A program made the position numbers and the translations under genes. Below are positions 24,149-35,248 of a DNA stretch of 64,000 nt, in pieces. A model generated the notes under the pieces. The model did not search any database, was not told the origin of the DNA, and was given only the letters and a program-made list of their open reading frames with translations. The number at the start of each line of letters is the position of its first letter. The first letter of the stretch is position 1. This DNA is from UBA5158 sp040389045 (lineage in GTDB: Bacteria; Pseudomonadota; Gammaproteobacteria; DSM-16500), in assembly GCA_040389045.1 (NCBI GenBank), contig JAZKAT010000014.1:1-64000 (forward strand). Reading direction: 5' to 3'.

Positions 24149-27100
24149 TTTTTCCTTCCAGATGGCGTAACGTCAGGATTTTTATTATGTGTAATTATAC
24201 CGTCTTTTGATACATTGATATGCTTTTTATCTTTGAGAAGGTGCTTGTATTTTATATAATTTTTCTGGGGTATTTGAACATCCCACTCAAAAGTATCTTT
24301 ATCTTGCAAATTATTTCTATTTCTATATCCTCTCACATCTCCCTTAACCCATTCATTACCATCTGCATCCATATAGCCGCCTCTATCCCCTCTTACTAAA
24401 TCCATATGTGGACGCCATTTCTTTGGTGGCTTAAATGGAAAATCTCCAATTTGATAAGGTAGTTGAGCTTTTTTTATCGCCTCAGGAATTTCTATATCAT
24501 TGACAGGTCTATTGTCGACATGACTGGTACCACCACCATGAGAAGTCGATCCGGAACTTGAACTCTCAGAGGATACTTTTCCATGCCTACTATGATTATC
24601 TCCCCCACGGCCTTTGCCTGACCCTCTACGTGTGCCCGCCATAGTTTCTTCATATTGACGGTTTATGACATAGCTATTAGAACCGGCTTCATCGACATGA
24701 TGGAATTGTGCATCAGAGCCTGCAACTTTTTTTAATGGTTCTGAGTATGAAACACCATCATTGAATAAGCCATGTTGATTCAACAAGCGTGACTGATAAG
24801 CGTTCGCGCCACTAAAGGCAGGCGTGCTTGGATTCGGTGGATATTGCCTATCATTCTTTGGTAGTGTCGTTTCACCTATCTCTTCGGATGACACATCCAA
24901 ACGTTGACCCGTAGCACGCGAAGGTAAAGTACTGACTGGCTCTTTTTCCAATTTAGATGACAGATCTGATTGACTGATTCTTTCCGGTTGATTATCAGGA
25001 ATGGACTCAGGCATCTTGCCGAGGCTCTCCTTAGGAGTAGTCTTTGATAAAGATGGCAACGTATCCATGCCCACTCTAGCAGTTTTGACAACTCCGATGA
25101 CGAGAGGCACACCTATTGCTTCTGTGTAAATAATATTTGAAACAACGCCAGTAACAATTCCCACTCTATCAGCGGTGGTACCGTACTGAAACTCATCGGC
25201 TACTTCATGATAAGCCTTGCCACGAACGACATTACGATCATGTGCTCCCTTGGTAGTAGAACCGGTAACTATTTCTGATACTCCATTTAGAGTATCCCAA
25301 TAGGTAATAGCAATATTTTCAATAGTTTCTCTTGGATTGCTGATTGCATGGACTAATCCCTCTCTACTTGCTGCTGCAGCAGCATTAAACGAATCGACAT
25401 TATCTATATTAAAAGTTGCTTCACTAAGATTTTTAAGTTTTTCACCAGTTGTTTTATTCTCAAATGTCATAGGTGCGGCAGCATCTTTTTCCTGCGTGAA
25501 TTGCACTTGATCAAGGTAATCACTAGTGCCCGATTGGAAACTGGAATTGTGTGTAACTACATCTAAAATACGAGGATTATTCACATAATCATTTGCACTC
25601 TCGTAACTTGATTGTGAAGTTTCACTCCCTTCTTCAAAAATCCCTACATCGACAGTTGCATAGTTTGCAGATGATGACGCAGGCATGGATGGACGATAGC
25701 TTTTACCAAAAAAACCTAAATTACTAGCACGTGGATCTGGAATACCTATATTTGATGTAGATAATTGAGAACTCTCCGTTGGAAAAATCTTTTCTTCCTC
25801 ATCACCTGTTGATCTTGCTTTTGACGTGCCTTGATCCGGAGAGGTTGTAGAATTAGTGGGATAACTTGGAGTTTGAAATACTGATTGCGCATAACTAGCA
25901 GTCTTGCTGTTTACCCATGCTGTATCTACTGACGATGTTAATAAAGCTGCAGGGGGTTGATCCTCTGAGGAAGATTTTGGCCCATCAATAGTACTTACAT
26001 GCGGATGCATTGCCGCCTTAGCACCCTCCAAAGTATTTTTATATTGCTCCACCGTAGGAATGCTAATCGGCACTTTCAAAGTAACATTTGATTCTTTATC
26101 TCGTTGTACGCTATAACCGCTGGCATCTTCTTTATTGAGCTTGCTACTACCCGGAGTTATAGATTGAATATTTGGCGTGCCGCTAGCAAAATGGATAGTT
26201 GATTCCTGCTTGGCAGAAAAGCTCGCATTTCCCACGGAAACTGTTTCGGTTGGTATAAACGACGAATAGTTTGTCGATGGATCTTGATTATCATCTTGAG
26301 CTTTATCCTGGCCTAAGGAACCTAAATCGTTGACGTTAGCGCTCAAACTTAATGAATGGCTGCTCTTTTCCTCATATTCAGTTTCACAATGCAAAGTCTT
26401 TGCAGTAAATTTACCATCTCCATCTGATATAACTTTACCCCCAACTATTGTGGCACTATCGGTCTTAACTTCAAGATGGTCTCTTGCGTGCAGAGTAGTT
26501 GCCTCATGGATAGTTTTAGTATGGGTAGAATGCATTTTCGCATCTATTTGTCCACTGGTACTGGCACTTACACTCGATTGTTCACTCGAGCTTTCTCCTA
26601 AGCTGGTGGTCATATTAAATTCTTTAGCATCAACCTCAATATTTTTTGCCTCAACAGTAACATCAGTCAAATCGGCTATATCAACTACAGCCTTATACGT
26701 GCCACCTGCCAAAACATTTTGATTTTCATATTCTACACTCTCAGAAGTACCAACACTCACGGATGCACTCATGGATGGGTCACCTGACATTGCCATTCCA
26801 GCAGCGATTTGTTCAGTTTGATTTTCCATGGAGGAATGTACTGCTTCGCCTCGCTGTATCAAATGATGTGTTTTAATAGTAAAGTCACCCGCAGCTCTGG
26901 TTGTTACACCGATAAGCGATACTGATTGAGAAGCTTTCAGAACCACTTCACCAGCATCTACTCCAACATTGTCTGCAATTGATTCTGATTTAACAGTCGT
27001 TTTTGAGTGTTGATAGCCAACTTGTGCTGAAATCAAATTAGATGCTTGTAGTACACCTTTCACAAATGAACCATTGCGGATACCCGTTAAAACAGTATTA

Positions 27101-30100
27101 GCAAAATTAAGACTATCAAGCACTGTATTGGTAATACCAGCGCTAAAGGCTACCGCATCTTTAGCCTGATTAAGACCCTGAAAATCTTGAGCTATAGGTT
27201 GACTACTTGTACCTGACATTATTGGGGTTGAAAAGGTAACGCCGCTTGTTTCAACTTTGAGTGAATGTTTTAGAACCGGAGCTGCTATTCTGATATTTTC
27301 AGCAGTTTCAGTAAGTTTACCACCTGAACTTATAAACGCATTCGTCTGTTCGATATTTCCATCTGTTGAAGTAATATTCGTATTAGCAACAGCGATCACT
27401 GCAGTAGGTATGGCAACTTCATCGCGTTGATCTGTTTTTTTATCACTTACATATAAGTTACGTCTATCTTTATATTCTCGCTCTTCCAATACATAGCCTA
27501 ATAATTTAATATCATGCTTAGCGGTAAGATTATTTTCCTTCGCAGCATAGAATTCAGCCGAAACAGAATAAATTGAACCGTCACTTGAAAATAATGAATT
27601 TGAACCATTCTGAGAATAAAGCACCGCCGGCTGTAATTGAAAGGAATAATCTATAGTCTCAGATTTGCGTCCAGTCCAATTATGGTATTCTCGGTAATAC
27701 GAAATATATTTGTGATAAAGCGCTTCCAGATCAATGCCTTTTTTGGCATAAATATCATTGCTACCCTGGCTATATACCGACGAACCTAGCAAAATGAATT
27801 TGCCATCTGTCTGCACAAATAACCCAACACCCTCATGATCTTTACCCACACCACCAATGAGATATCCTGGTTGATAAGATTTCTTGGTATCATAGTCACC
27901 TTGAACATCTGAACTAAGGCAATTTACTTCTACGTCATCCCCAGCTTTAATATTGAAATAATTTTCTGATACCCATTGACCACCATTATCTACAACTTTT
28001 TTTAACGCATTAATAGCGATTTCATAGCCCATCAAATGACTACTATCACCCACAAGATCACCATGAGAATCAAATTGCAAATAGTGATCTGCAACTACCT
28101 TGTGTTCACCTATATGAATATTCCCGCAAGTTGAGGTAAAGGATATGTTATTGCTGGAATGTATATCAGCTTCAATATCGACAGATGAGCCTGTGACTTC
28201 AACGGAATAGGGAAGGTCCAGCTTTCTATCTAATTTAACCGCATCGGATGTACCTACTGATACACCTTTTGTAAATTTAATATTTTTATAGATACCGGTT
28301 TGTTGAATTAAATCTTCAATTTGAGGGATATGCGAAAATACTAGATCAAAATTATCTACAGAAATATTAGCCAAAGTCCCTGTTTTGGCATGAATTGATA
28401 GTGTACCTTCACCAGAAACACTACTTTCGGCAGCCATAGCAACATGATCAGCAGACATTCTTAAATAATTATCTGATGCGGGAGAAGCAAATTCAGCAGT
28501 ACCATCATAATTTATTTGCTTTTTAGACTCTAAATCTGCTTGGTGCACTTTAAGGTGTGCTTTATCTGTAATAGACTCGTCAGCTTCAACTACTAAAACA
28601 TCTGCTTGAATATCTTTTGATAGATAAGCAGTTTTCTTAGCAATTAACACAACCTCACCATCTTTATCTTCAATACTGCTTTCGCTAATAACTTCATCTG
28701 CAGAAATTTTAAGGGAAGGTCTGATCGCATCAGAATTGTTGGAATCAGTTTTTTCTTCTACTATTTCAATTTGAGCATCAAGCTTAACTTTGGTATCAGA
28801 AGATACATTTGCATGGCTTGCACGTAGATGACCATGCGTTTCAGTATCACTAGTAGAATGTGAATTAAAATTTGTTGTCTCGGTATCACCCGAAAAGTTA
28901 GACTGTTCACTTTCCGCGATAACATCGTGAGCTTTTATGGTTCCAGAGGTATGTAATGAAGATTTAGCAATCATGGCAAGTCTATCAACTTGATTGGAGC
29001 CTTCCAGACTTTCTTTTTCGCCAATCAAAGTGTAGGTTTCTGCCTTTGTAGAACTAGATTTTTCTTCCTTAAATTCCTGAGCATTACGGTTGATAGAACG
29101 TGCGATTGCAATACCTGCCTCAACTTCATGATTAACATTTGAAGTTATCGTCGAAGCAATAATAGCTCCTGAATTATACGCCCTCTCCCCTACTTGAGAA
29201 TAATTATTAGCAAGAGATAAGGTGGTTCTTTGGTCTGTAAAAAAGAAGGTTTCAGAAATGTTTAAACCAAATTTGGCATTAAAATCATTAATTGAAAATA
29301 AGGAGCGGCTGCTTAGCGAAGGAGAGATGTGTAAACCACCTTCCAAATTAAATAATGCAGTATCGCTACTGTATGGCAATGCTAACGCTGCAATATCCCC
29401 AACCACTTCCACTACTGGCGGAACAGATATCTGTATAGGAGGCAAACCATGACTCAGGCCTATTAATCTACCTTCTAAAAAAACTCCTTGCGTTGCCAGA
29501 CTGTTACCCGTATTAATTAATGAATACAGCTGGTGGTATTGTATAATCGTATTTTGCTGATGAAGTGTGTAAATTTGATTTATTAATTGTGGGGTTCTGG
29601 TAACAACAGAAAATATTGTCCATACCAAATCAATAGGTGCACCTAATGCGGGGATAAATGTTTTAAATAGCCAACTGACAAACTGTGAACCCTTAAACAT
29701 AGCTCCAGAAGTACAAAGCATTTCCAGTGCTGACTGAAACTCTCCTTGTGAATTTAGCCTAATAAATGTATTTAAATCACTAAAAATTTCCGTAACGTTA
29801 GGTACATCTAAACCAAGATCCATGGAAAAAATACGTGATTTTATTTTGTTGGTGGAGTTTGTTAATCCTCCTAAAGTAAATTCAGCCACAGCAGTAAGTG
29901 AGAATGCACTCGTTGTTACTTTACCAAATAAATTAATGTAAGCACCTGTCACAATTACAGCACTTTTACCCGATAGCGATGGCCGCTTATAACTTTTTGA
30001 AATATCAGCTAAATCCTCGCGTAAATCTTCTAAATCAACGAGACCATGGACAAAATATTTATTGAGTGCTGCATTCAGTTGATTTCCAAATATTATTTGT

Positions 30101-33100
30101 CCCGTATTGACAACTGTATCTCCTCGGATTTGCAATAACTTTTTTGTAGTGATAATGCCACACTGATAATTAATGATATCAGGAACTGTTAATACCGCTG
30201 TATCGAAATTCAATAGTTGACTTCGATTTTCCATTTTACCAGCTTGCAAAGAGAATTTTTTAATTTGCCAGTTACTTTTTTTGTTTACCACAATATTATT
30301 TGTTATTACTAACTTTGCTTCATTTTGAGCTCTTATATTTGATGCGGAGCTAATCAGCGCCGGAGCATGCATTTCTAATAAGTTTTTAGCTTGCAGCCAG
30401 GACTGTGATCCCAAATATAAGGTATCTTTTGTTTTAACAATTAAATTAGCAGAAAGAATTTCACCATAAATTTTTGAAATTTTACCAGCGTTAATTTGTA
30501 TCAAGCCGTTTGAAAGCAATTTACCTAGGGTTTTTGAATCGGAGTTTGCTTTGCTTGCTCCGCCTAATCGGAACCGATTTTTAATTTCATAGTAGGCTGC
30601 TGATTTAGAATAGATGCTAGAATGTACTTCAAGATCGTGTAATTTTATGGCCGATTTATCAACTACTATAGTTGCACTTTCTGCTATACAAATAGCACCC
30701 AGCATCTCCCATGAGAGTAATGCAACATTGATATTTCCTTCAAAAATTAATTTTCCGACCTTCCCGCTGATAGTTAATTGCTTGGAATCAAAATTTGCAC
30801 TTAAAATAGTAGTGGCGCCTGAGTTTTCAATCACAAACGACGGGACTTGCAAAACACCATCCATCTGCAAACTAATGTCAGATCCATATGACCTAAATAT
30901 AAGTTGACCCTTAACGCTTTCAAATCGGGCGATCTCTTCTTTAGTATCTTCATCAATATAAGAAATATACGGCTTTTTTATTTTTTCAAAATCTTGCGCC
31001 GTAATGATTATCGTATAATGATTTTCTCTATCGCTATTAATCAGCAATCGTTTGAAATTTTTTCTAAACTGCTTAAAACTGGATAATATCTCTTGTAGAA
31101 GTGTTTCTTTTTCAGGACTATCCGCTATGGAGTCATCTAGTAAAGAATAAAATTTTTCTGTCGACATCAATCGAAATGGATAGGAAACATGCTTCTCTTT
31201 ATCAACTGAAAGAAATTGATTGCCTATTAATTCATTTAATAAAATATACCAAGCGATCTTATTATCTTTATAAACTGAATTCAGGCTAATATCTTTAACA
31301 TCTATAAACTTTTGCTCCGGTACTTTTATTAAATATTTTAAAGCTATTACTATATCTTGCAACCGTTCACCATAATGATGGTAAAACGTCGTTTCGTAAC
31401 GCTGCAGATAGTTTTTAAACAAATACCACTGAGCATTGTTATAATCTTCTGAATCCTTATTAATCTGTAAAAGCTGCGTATAAAACTCGTTATTTAATTG
31501 CTTTATAAACTTATAAGTTCCCGTTTCATCAGAGAATGTTTGTAATTTTGATTGAGCTGCAACATTTCCGTCAATACTTGCTTGCAATAAATGGCAACAT
31601 GCTTCATATAAATATCCAAACTTTGTTTCACTATCAACATTATTAGAATACAAAAATTTATTATAATATTTCCAATATAGTTGGTAACTTTCCGCAGCTG
31701 TAAGTGGGTTTAATTCTTTGGCCTTAAGATCGACACTGTCGCTCAAAAAACCTAACTTACTAGATGGCGGACGCAGACAAAGAATTAGCCCGTAATTTGC
31801 TTCTTGATAAATTGACTCAAAACCTTGTGCAAAACTCTTGAATTCTGTGGTGCAAGACTTTAATTTATTAAGTATTATATTAATACCAGTTATTTTAGTG
31901 TTTTTCTTAGAACTCGAAGCATTAAACAAAATACCAACATCTACCTGATCACATTTAGCCATATAGAGGCAGCTTATCAAATACTCTATATATCGTCTTA
32001 TTTCTAAATCATTATTGTTACCAGCAGTGGTTATCAAAAAAAGATCACTTTCTTTAATTTGTTGTTCCAAATATTTTCTCAGATATTTTTTTACAGCTAA
32101 TTGCAGCTCTGAACGTGCGTCAAAAAATCCTAGACAAATATTTAGCTGGTACCATTGCAATGGTCTTTTTATTATAGCTTCAAGATCATTTACATCACGA
32201 TCTGCAATTAATCTTGCAGCACTTTGTTCAAGTACACTAATAATGCCCTGATTTGGGTATCTCTTTTCAAATTCGATTATATATTGCTGTCTTATTTCAG
32301 GAATAGTAATTTGACAGATCAGGTTATATAGTTCGTTTATGTCACTTGAAGTCAATTGCCAAGCCTTTAACGACTTGTTCTTAATTATATAATTAACTTT
32401 AGCATTAATTTTTTCCTGCTTTATATCAAGGAAAACTTCTCTTTTTATTGCTTCAAACCAATCGCTAATATACTTTTCAAGTAATACAATATTTTCCTGA
32501 GCAGTTGTATTTTTTGATAAATCATTTTGCTTTTGTAAAGTTGTTTCAACAACTTTTAAAAATACATTAGTTTGTGTATGGAAAGATTCGAATAATTCTG
32601 AGAGATTTGTAGCGTTTAATAATATCTTTTCAAAAACTTTAAAAACCTGTGGTAAAAAGTATAGAATCTGGTCACTAATCCTATAGGTTATATTATCTGC
32701 TCTGTGATATATTTTCTCCCAGCAATTATTTTCCAGGCTTTTTTCGATGTTAGAACTCAATAGCTTTTTGATATTTTCTTTTATAGATTCATCTAATAGA
32801 ATTTCATTTCTTGAGGTATTGATATCAATAGCTATTTGAGATATAGCAATTTGATTGTCCCAGCACCAGGTTTGATAACAATCAAAACCAGACTCGAATA
32901 CCTCCGCTATAATAGCTTGATGAGAATCTATTAATTCTTGATGCTGACTTAAAATAATTTCATCTGTGTGGGAATTATTATCATTTCTTTTGTAACTTAT
33001 AAGTAACTTTTTGTATTTTTCAAACGTAATAATATTTTTAAATAATCTTTCACAGCTTTCCAAATCTGTATTAATTGCATCCCAAATTAGAATGCAAGAC

Positions 33101-33408
33101 TGTGTTTTTATAAGATCAAATGATAACTGGTCTATCGTATCTTTCTGTTGGGATACACTAATTGATTTATCAAGTGGCCCGAGGATTATTTTGAATTTTT
33201 CAAATTGTTTTTTTGCGTCTGAATTGCTTTTAGCTCTAATGGTAAAATCAATATTGTTTGTCAGATATTTTTTTAGTGATTGCTTTGCAGCAATCAGTTG
33301 TAGATCGGTCAAATCCTCAGATGCTAAGCTGTTATCATATTGCTTGCTCTCACTTAAAGCCACTGAGTTAAAATGATAAATTATTTGCTTATTAATTGTC
33401 CTTAGCAT
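24145..33408 (-). CDS. giant beta-helical polymorphic toxin with Ntox17-like C-terminus
   Basis: A 3087-residue protein, AAGGAGC before its ATG. Residues 1 to about 850 are charged and helical, without a signal peptide or TPS secretion domain. From about 880 on it is haemagglutinin-like beta-helix with short Ser/Thr/Asp-rich strands, interrupted near 1290 by a hydrophobic stretch (SWLFKTFIPALGAPIDLVWTIF). A Ser/Thr/Pro-rich linker follows from about 2300. The last 110 residues match polymorphic toxin type 17: YQIGDFPFKPPKKW, GGYMDADGNEW, TFEWDVQIP, HINVSKDG. The gene overlaps its Imm31-like immunity gene. No CdiB-type transporter gene lies in the window, so the export route is unclear. Confidence 0.82.
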   Translation of the reverse strand: MLRTINKQIIYHFNSVALSESKQYDNSLASEDLTDLQLIAAKQSLKKYLTNNIDFTIRAKSNSDAKKQFEKFKIILGPLDKSISVSQQKDTIDQLSFDLIKTQSCILIWDAINTDLESCERLFKNIITFEKYKKLLISYKRNDNNSHTDEIILSQHQELIDSHQAIIAEVFESGFDCYQTWCWDNQIAISQIAIDINTSRNEILLDESIKENIKKLLSSNIEKSLENNCWEKIYHRADNITYRISDQILYFLPQVFKVFEKILLNATNLSELFESFHTQTNVFLKVVETTLQKQNDLSKNTTAQENIVLLEKYISDWFEAIKREVFLDIKQEKINAKVNYIIKNKSLKAWQLTSSDINELYNLICQITIPEIRQQYIIEFEKRYPNQGIISVLEQSAARLIADRDVNDLEAIIKRPLQWYQLNICLGFFDARSELQLAVKKYLRKYLEQQIKESDLFLITTAGNNNDLEIRRYIEYLISCLYMAKCDQVDVGILFNASSSKKNTKITGINIILNKLKSCTTEFKSFAQGFESIYQEANYGLILCLRPPSSKLGFLSDSVDLKAKELNPLTAAESYQLYWKYYNKFLYSNNVDSETKFGYLYEACCHLLQASIDGNVAAQSKLQTFSDETGTYKFIKQLNNEFYTQLLQINKDSEDYNNAQWYLFKNYLQRYETTFYHHYGERLQDIVIALKYLIKVPEQKFIDVKDISLNSVYKDNKIAWYILLNELIGNQFLSVDKEKHVSYPFRLMSTEKFYSLLDDSIADSPEKETLLQEILSSFKQFRKNFKRLLINSDRENHYTIIITAQDFEKIKKPYISYIDEDTKEEIARFESVKGQLIFRSYGSDISLQMDGVLQVPSFVIENSGATTILSANFDSKQLTISGKVGKLIFEGNINVALLSWEMLGAICIAESATIVVDKSAIKLHDLEVHSSIYSKSAAYYEIKNRFRLGGASKANSDSKTLGKLLSNGLIQINAGKISKIYGEILSANLIVKTKDTLYLGSQSWLQAKNLLEMHAPALISSASNIRAQNEAKLVITNNIVVNKKSNWQIKKFSLQAGKMENRSQLLNFDTAVLTVPDIINYQCGIITTKKLLQIRGDTVVNTGQIIFGNQLNAALNKYFVHGLVDLEDLREDLADISKSYKRPSLSGKSAVIVTGAYINLFGKVTTSAFSLTAVAEFTLGGLTNSTNKIKSRIFSMDLGLDVPNVTEIFSDLNTFIRLNSQGEFQSALEMLCTSGAMFKGSQFVSWLFKTFIPALGAPIDLVWTIFSVVTRTPQLINQIYTLHQQNTIIQYHQLYSLINTGNSLATQGVFLEGRLIGLSHGLPPIQISVPPVVEVVGDIAALALPYSSDTALFNLEGGLHISPSLSSRSLFSINDFNAKFGLNISETFFFTDQRTTLSLANNYSQVGERAYNSGAIIASTITSNVNHEVEAGIAIARSINRNAQEFKEEKSSSTKAETYTLIGEKESLEGSNQVDRLAMIAKSSLHTSGTIKAHDVIAESEQSNFSGDTETTNFNSHSTSDTETHGHLRASHANVSSDTKVKLDAQIEIVEEKTDSNNSDAIRPSLKISADEVISESSIEDKDGEVVLIAKKTAYLSKDIQADVLVVEADESITDKAHLKVHQADLESKKQINYDGTAEFASPASDNYLRMSADHVAMAAESSVSGEGTLSIHAKTGTLANISVDNFDLVFSHIPQIEDLIQQTGIYKNIKFTKGVSVGTSDAVKLDRKLDLPYSVEVTGSSVDIEADIHSSNNISFTSTCGNIHIGEHKVVADHYLQFDSHGDLVGDSSHLMGYEIAINALKKVVDNGGQWVSENYFNIKAGDDVEVNCLSSDVQGDYDTKKSYQPGYLIGGVGKDHEGVGLFVQTDGKFILLGSSVYSQGSNDIYAKKGIDLEALYHKYISYYREYHNWTGRKSETIDYSFQLQPAVLYSQNGSNSLFSSDGSIYSVSAEFYAAKENNLTAKHDIKLLGYVLEEREYKDRRNLYVSDKKTDQRDEVAIPTAVIAVANTNITSTDGNIEQTNAFISSGGKLTETAENIRIAAPVLKHSLKVETSGVTFSTPIMSGTSSQPIAQDFQGLNQAKDAVAFSAGITNTVLDSLNFANTVLTGIRNGSFVKGVLQASNLISAQVGYQHSKTTVKSESIADNVGVDAGEVVLKASQSVSLIGVTTRAAGDFTIKTHHLIQRGEAVHSSMENQTEQIAAGMAMSGDPSMSASVSVGTSESVEYENQNVLAGGTYKAVVDIADLTDVTVEAKNIEVDAKEFNMTTSLGESSSEQSSVSASTSGQIDAKMHSTHTKTIHEATTLHARDHLEVKTDSATIVGGKVISDGDGKFTAKTLHCETEYEEKSSHSLSLSANVNDLGSLGQDKAQDDNQDPSTNYSSFIPTETVSVGNASFSAKQESTIHFASGTPNIQSITPGSSKLNKEDASGYSVQRDKESNVTLKVPISIPTVEQYKNTLEGAKAAMHPHVSTIDGPKSSSEDQPPAALLTSSVDTAWVNSKTASYAQSVFQTPSYPTNSTTSPDQGTSKARSTGDEEEKIFPTESSQLSTSNIGIPDPRASNLGFFGKSYRPSMPASSSANYATVDVGIFEEGSETSQSSYESANDYVNNPRILDVVTHNSSFQSGTSDYLDQVQFTQEKDAAAPMTFENKTTGEKLKNLSEATFNIDNVDSFNAAAAASREGLVHAISNPRETIENIAITYWDTLNGVSEIVTGSTTKGAHDRNVVRGKAYHEVADEFQYGTTADRVGIVTGVVSNIIYTEAIGVPLVIGVVKTARVGMDTLPSLSKTTPKESLGKMPESIPDNQPERISQSDLSSKLEKEPVSTLPSRATGQRLDVSSEEIGETTLPKNDRQYPPNPSTPAFSGANAYQSRLLNQHGLFNDGVSYSEPLKKVAGSDAQFHHVDEAGSNSYVINRQYEETMAGTRRGSGKGRGGDNHSRHGKVSSESSSSGSTSHGGGTSHVDNRPVNDIEIPEAIKKAQLPYQIGDFPFKPPKKWRPHMDLVRGDRGGYMDADGNEWVKGDVRGYRNRNNLQDKDTFEWDVQIPQKNYIKYKHLLKDKKHINVSKDGIITHNKNPDVTPSGRKK

Positions 33409-33475
33409 TGTATTGCTCCTTACTTTTTCCTTACTAATTTTCTACTTTAAACATTATGTTTTTTGCTAATGAAAC

Positions 33476-35248
33476 TTATGTTTGTTCTGATGATCTGCCT
33501 AAATTCATGCTTCCATATGCTGTAGAAGACGTAGCGGAAGAAATAGGTACAGGAGTTGTACGTGACTGTGATTGTCCAAAGAATGTAGGGGAATGTCTTG
33601 TCGTAATATTTCTTCTTTCTTCAACGTTCCCTGAAGTTGTGCTTTGCATTGTTTCACCCAACTCAAGTTCTGATTCGGAAAGTGAATTTCTTGATTCTGG
33701 ATGTAAAAATCTCGAACTTCTTCTGTTACGTCTTGTATTTGCTGCTGCAGCTACAAGTGGTTTCATTTCTACGGAAAGTGTTTTTTCATCTTTTGTGCCA
33801 TTTTCAGTTCTAATTATTAGAGGTTGATTTGGATTAAAATCTGGATCTAAAGCTTTATTTACTTCGCTCTTGTATTCTTTCAATCTAGCATCCTTGTTTT
33901 TATAATTTTTATAACATTCTTGTGCACCTAGAACTACAGCCATACCAATGAGAGATCCTACTCCTGTTAGAAGTAGATATGTCCACATTAAGTTAGTCTG
34001 TTGTTTGGGCTTCTCATTGAATAATTGAACCAGCTCATAACCCTTTAACAAACGATTATAGACCCGAACATTGTCTATAATTCCCACCCATTTTGTTGCA
34101 GAATTATCTTCAAATGGTCCTAACCCATTTGGCCCAGGGATCGCGCCAATAAAACATTTTTTACCTTGTACATAAGTATCTTTCATATAACCCGTGCTGG
34201 TCGTTACTGGTTGGTTTGGATTATTCCAGTAAATTTGCAAACCCGCATGTTTATCATTAGTTATAGCCAGATGTACCCAATCGCTTGGTGAACCATGCAT
34301 GTTTTCTGCATGGTATTCGGCGAGATTGACCCTATTGTGAGATTGCACAGCAAGAGTATTTGGTGGGAAAGCAGGACTATCCAAATTTACAATCATACTT
34401 CTCCATTGGCTTGGGTCATCAGAACCTCCATAACCAAAAATTGAATTTCCACGGTCTCTTTCCTCATCGATTTTATGGATATCGGGTTTTATCCACATTG
34501 ATACAGTTCGTTCCTTTGTAGGAAAGTCATCAGCATCAATAGTAACATACGCCCCGCCATCAAAATAAAGGGCGTTATTTTCGACATCCCAAAGATCTTT
34601 TGTGGGACTTGCTCCAAAAACTATCCCATGGTTTTGATGTCCACTCGTATCCAAAGCACTTCCGCTATCAAATAAATACTCCGCAACAAGTCCATCTCTT
34701 GGAATATCTGATTCTTGCGCTTGTACCAATAATATATTGTATTGCGCCAAAAACAATAATGCCGCAACAGGATTCTTTGCTAGCGCACTCAAACCATCTA
34801 TAGTGGATATGAATAAATTCTGGAATAAATTAGTTGATGAGGATTTAGAATATTGAATCCGTTGTTTAAATGAAGATAGCTCATCCTTAAAGTTTTTAAA
34901 TTCAAGTGTAGTTTTTACTACATCAAAGCCAAAGTATTGGATTTTTTCATACCGGCCAGGCATTAGACAGTCACGACTATTTACAAAATCTCCTAACGAA
35001 TCAACCAAATTATACAAAATTTTCTGGCTGATATTTTTGTTTTGCAGGAGTTTATCTAAATAAGAAAGTAAATTAGAACTAATTAAATCAAGCTGTAGAT
35101 GGATTGCAATAGCTTCATCTTTAATAAACAAAATTTCATGAATATCAGTAACAAGCAATTGAGCCAAAGCTTCATCCTTAATATCTCCAACGGCCGAAAC
35201 TAAATATTTTTCCAGTATTTGCTTATTTCTTAAATTTCTAATATTCAT
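33476..35248 (-). CDS. LamG-domain membrane protein upstream of the giant toxin
   Basis: About 590 residues. The N-terminal 180 are helical, followed by a hydrophobic segment (NPVAALLFLAQYNILLVQA). Residues about 195-410 are a LamG/concanavalin-type domain: GLVAEYLFDSGSALDTSG, ALYFDGGAYV, TVSMWIKP, WVHLAIT and IIDNVRVYNRLL. A transmembrane helix follows (LLTGVGSLIGMAVVLGA), then a Ser/Arg-rich tail. LamG domains bind sugars or proteins. The start at 35248 is set by GGTAGGATT before it. It lies 67 bases ahead of the toxin gene on the same strand, so it may be a surface partner or display factor for it. Confidence 0.75.
   Translation of the reverse strand: MNIRNLRNKQILEKYLVSAVGDIKDEALAQLLVTDIHEILFIKDEAIAIHLQLDLISSNLLSYLDKLLQNKNISQKILYNLVDSLGDFVNSRDCLMPGRYEKIQYFGFDVVKTTLEFKNFKDELSSFKQRIQYSKSSSTNLFQNLFISTIDGLSALAKNPVAALLFLAQYNILLVQAQESDIPRDGLVAEYLFDSGSALDTSGHQNHGIVFGASPTKDLWDVENNALYFDGGAYVTIDADDFPTKERTVSMWIKPDIHKIDEERDRGNSIFGYGGSDDPSQWRSMIVNLDSPAFPPNTLAVQSHNRVNLAEYHAENMHGSPSDWVHLAITNDKHAGLQIYWNNPNQPVTTSTGYMKDTYVQGKKCFIGAIPGPNGLGPFEDNSATKWVGIIDNVRVYNRLLKGYELVQLFNEKPKQQTNLMWTYLLLTGVGSLIGMAVVLGAQECYKNYKNKDARLKEYKSEVNKALDPDFNPNQPLIIRTENGTKDEKTLSVEMKPLVAAAANTRRNRRSSRFLHPESRNSLSESELELGETMQSTTSGNVEERRNITTRHSPTFFGQSQSRTTPVPISSATSSTAYGSMNLGRSSEQT

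Noticed and set aside
26330..33376. Forward frames inside the 24145-33408 gene (for example 26330, 30614, 33011).
   Set aside because: They lie opposite the giant toxin, are full of Ser/Leu/Val from its antisense and lack starts with ribosome binding sites.
33456..33827. A 123-residue forward frame at the end of the LamG gene.
   Set aside because: It is antisense to the Ser/Arg-rich tail of the LamG protein, which has a clear domain order and start.
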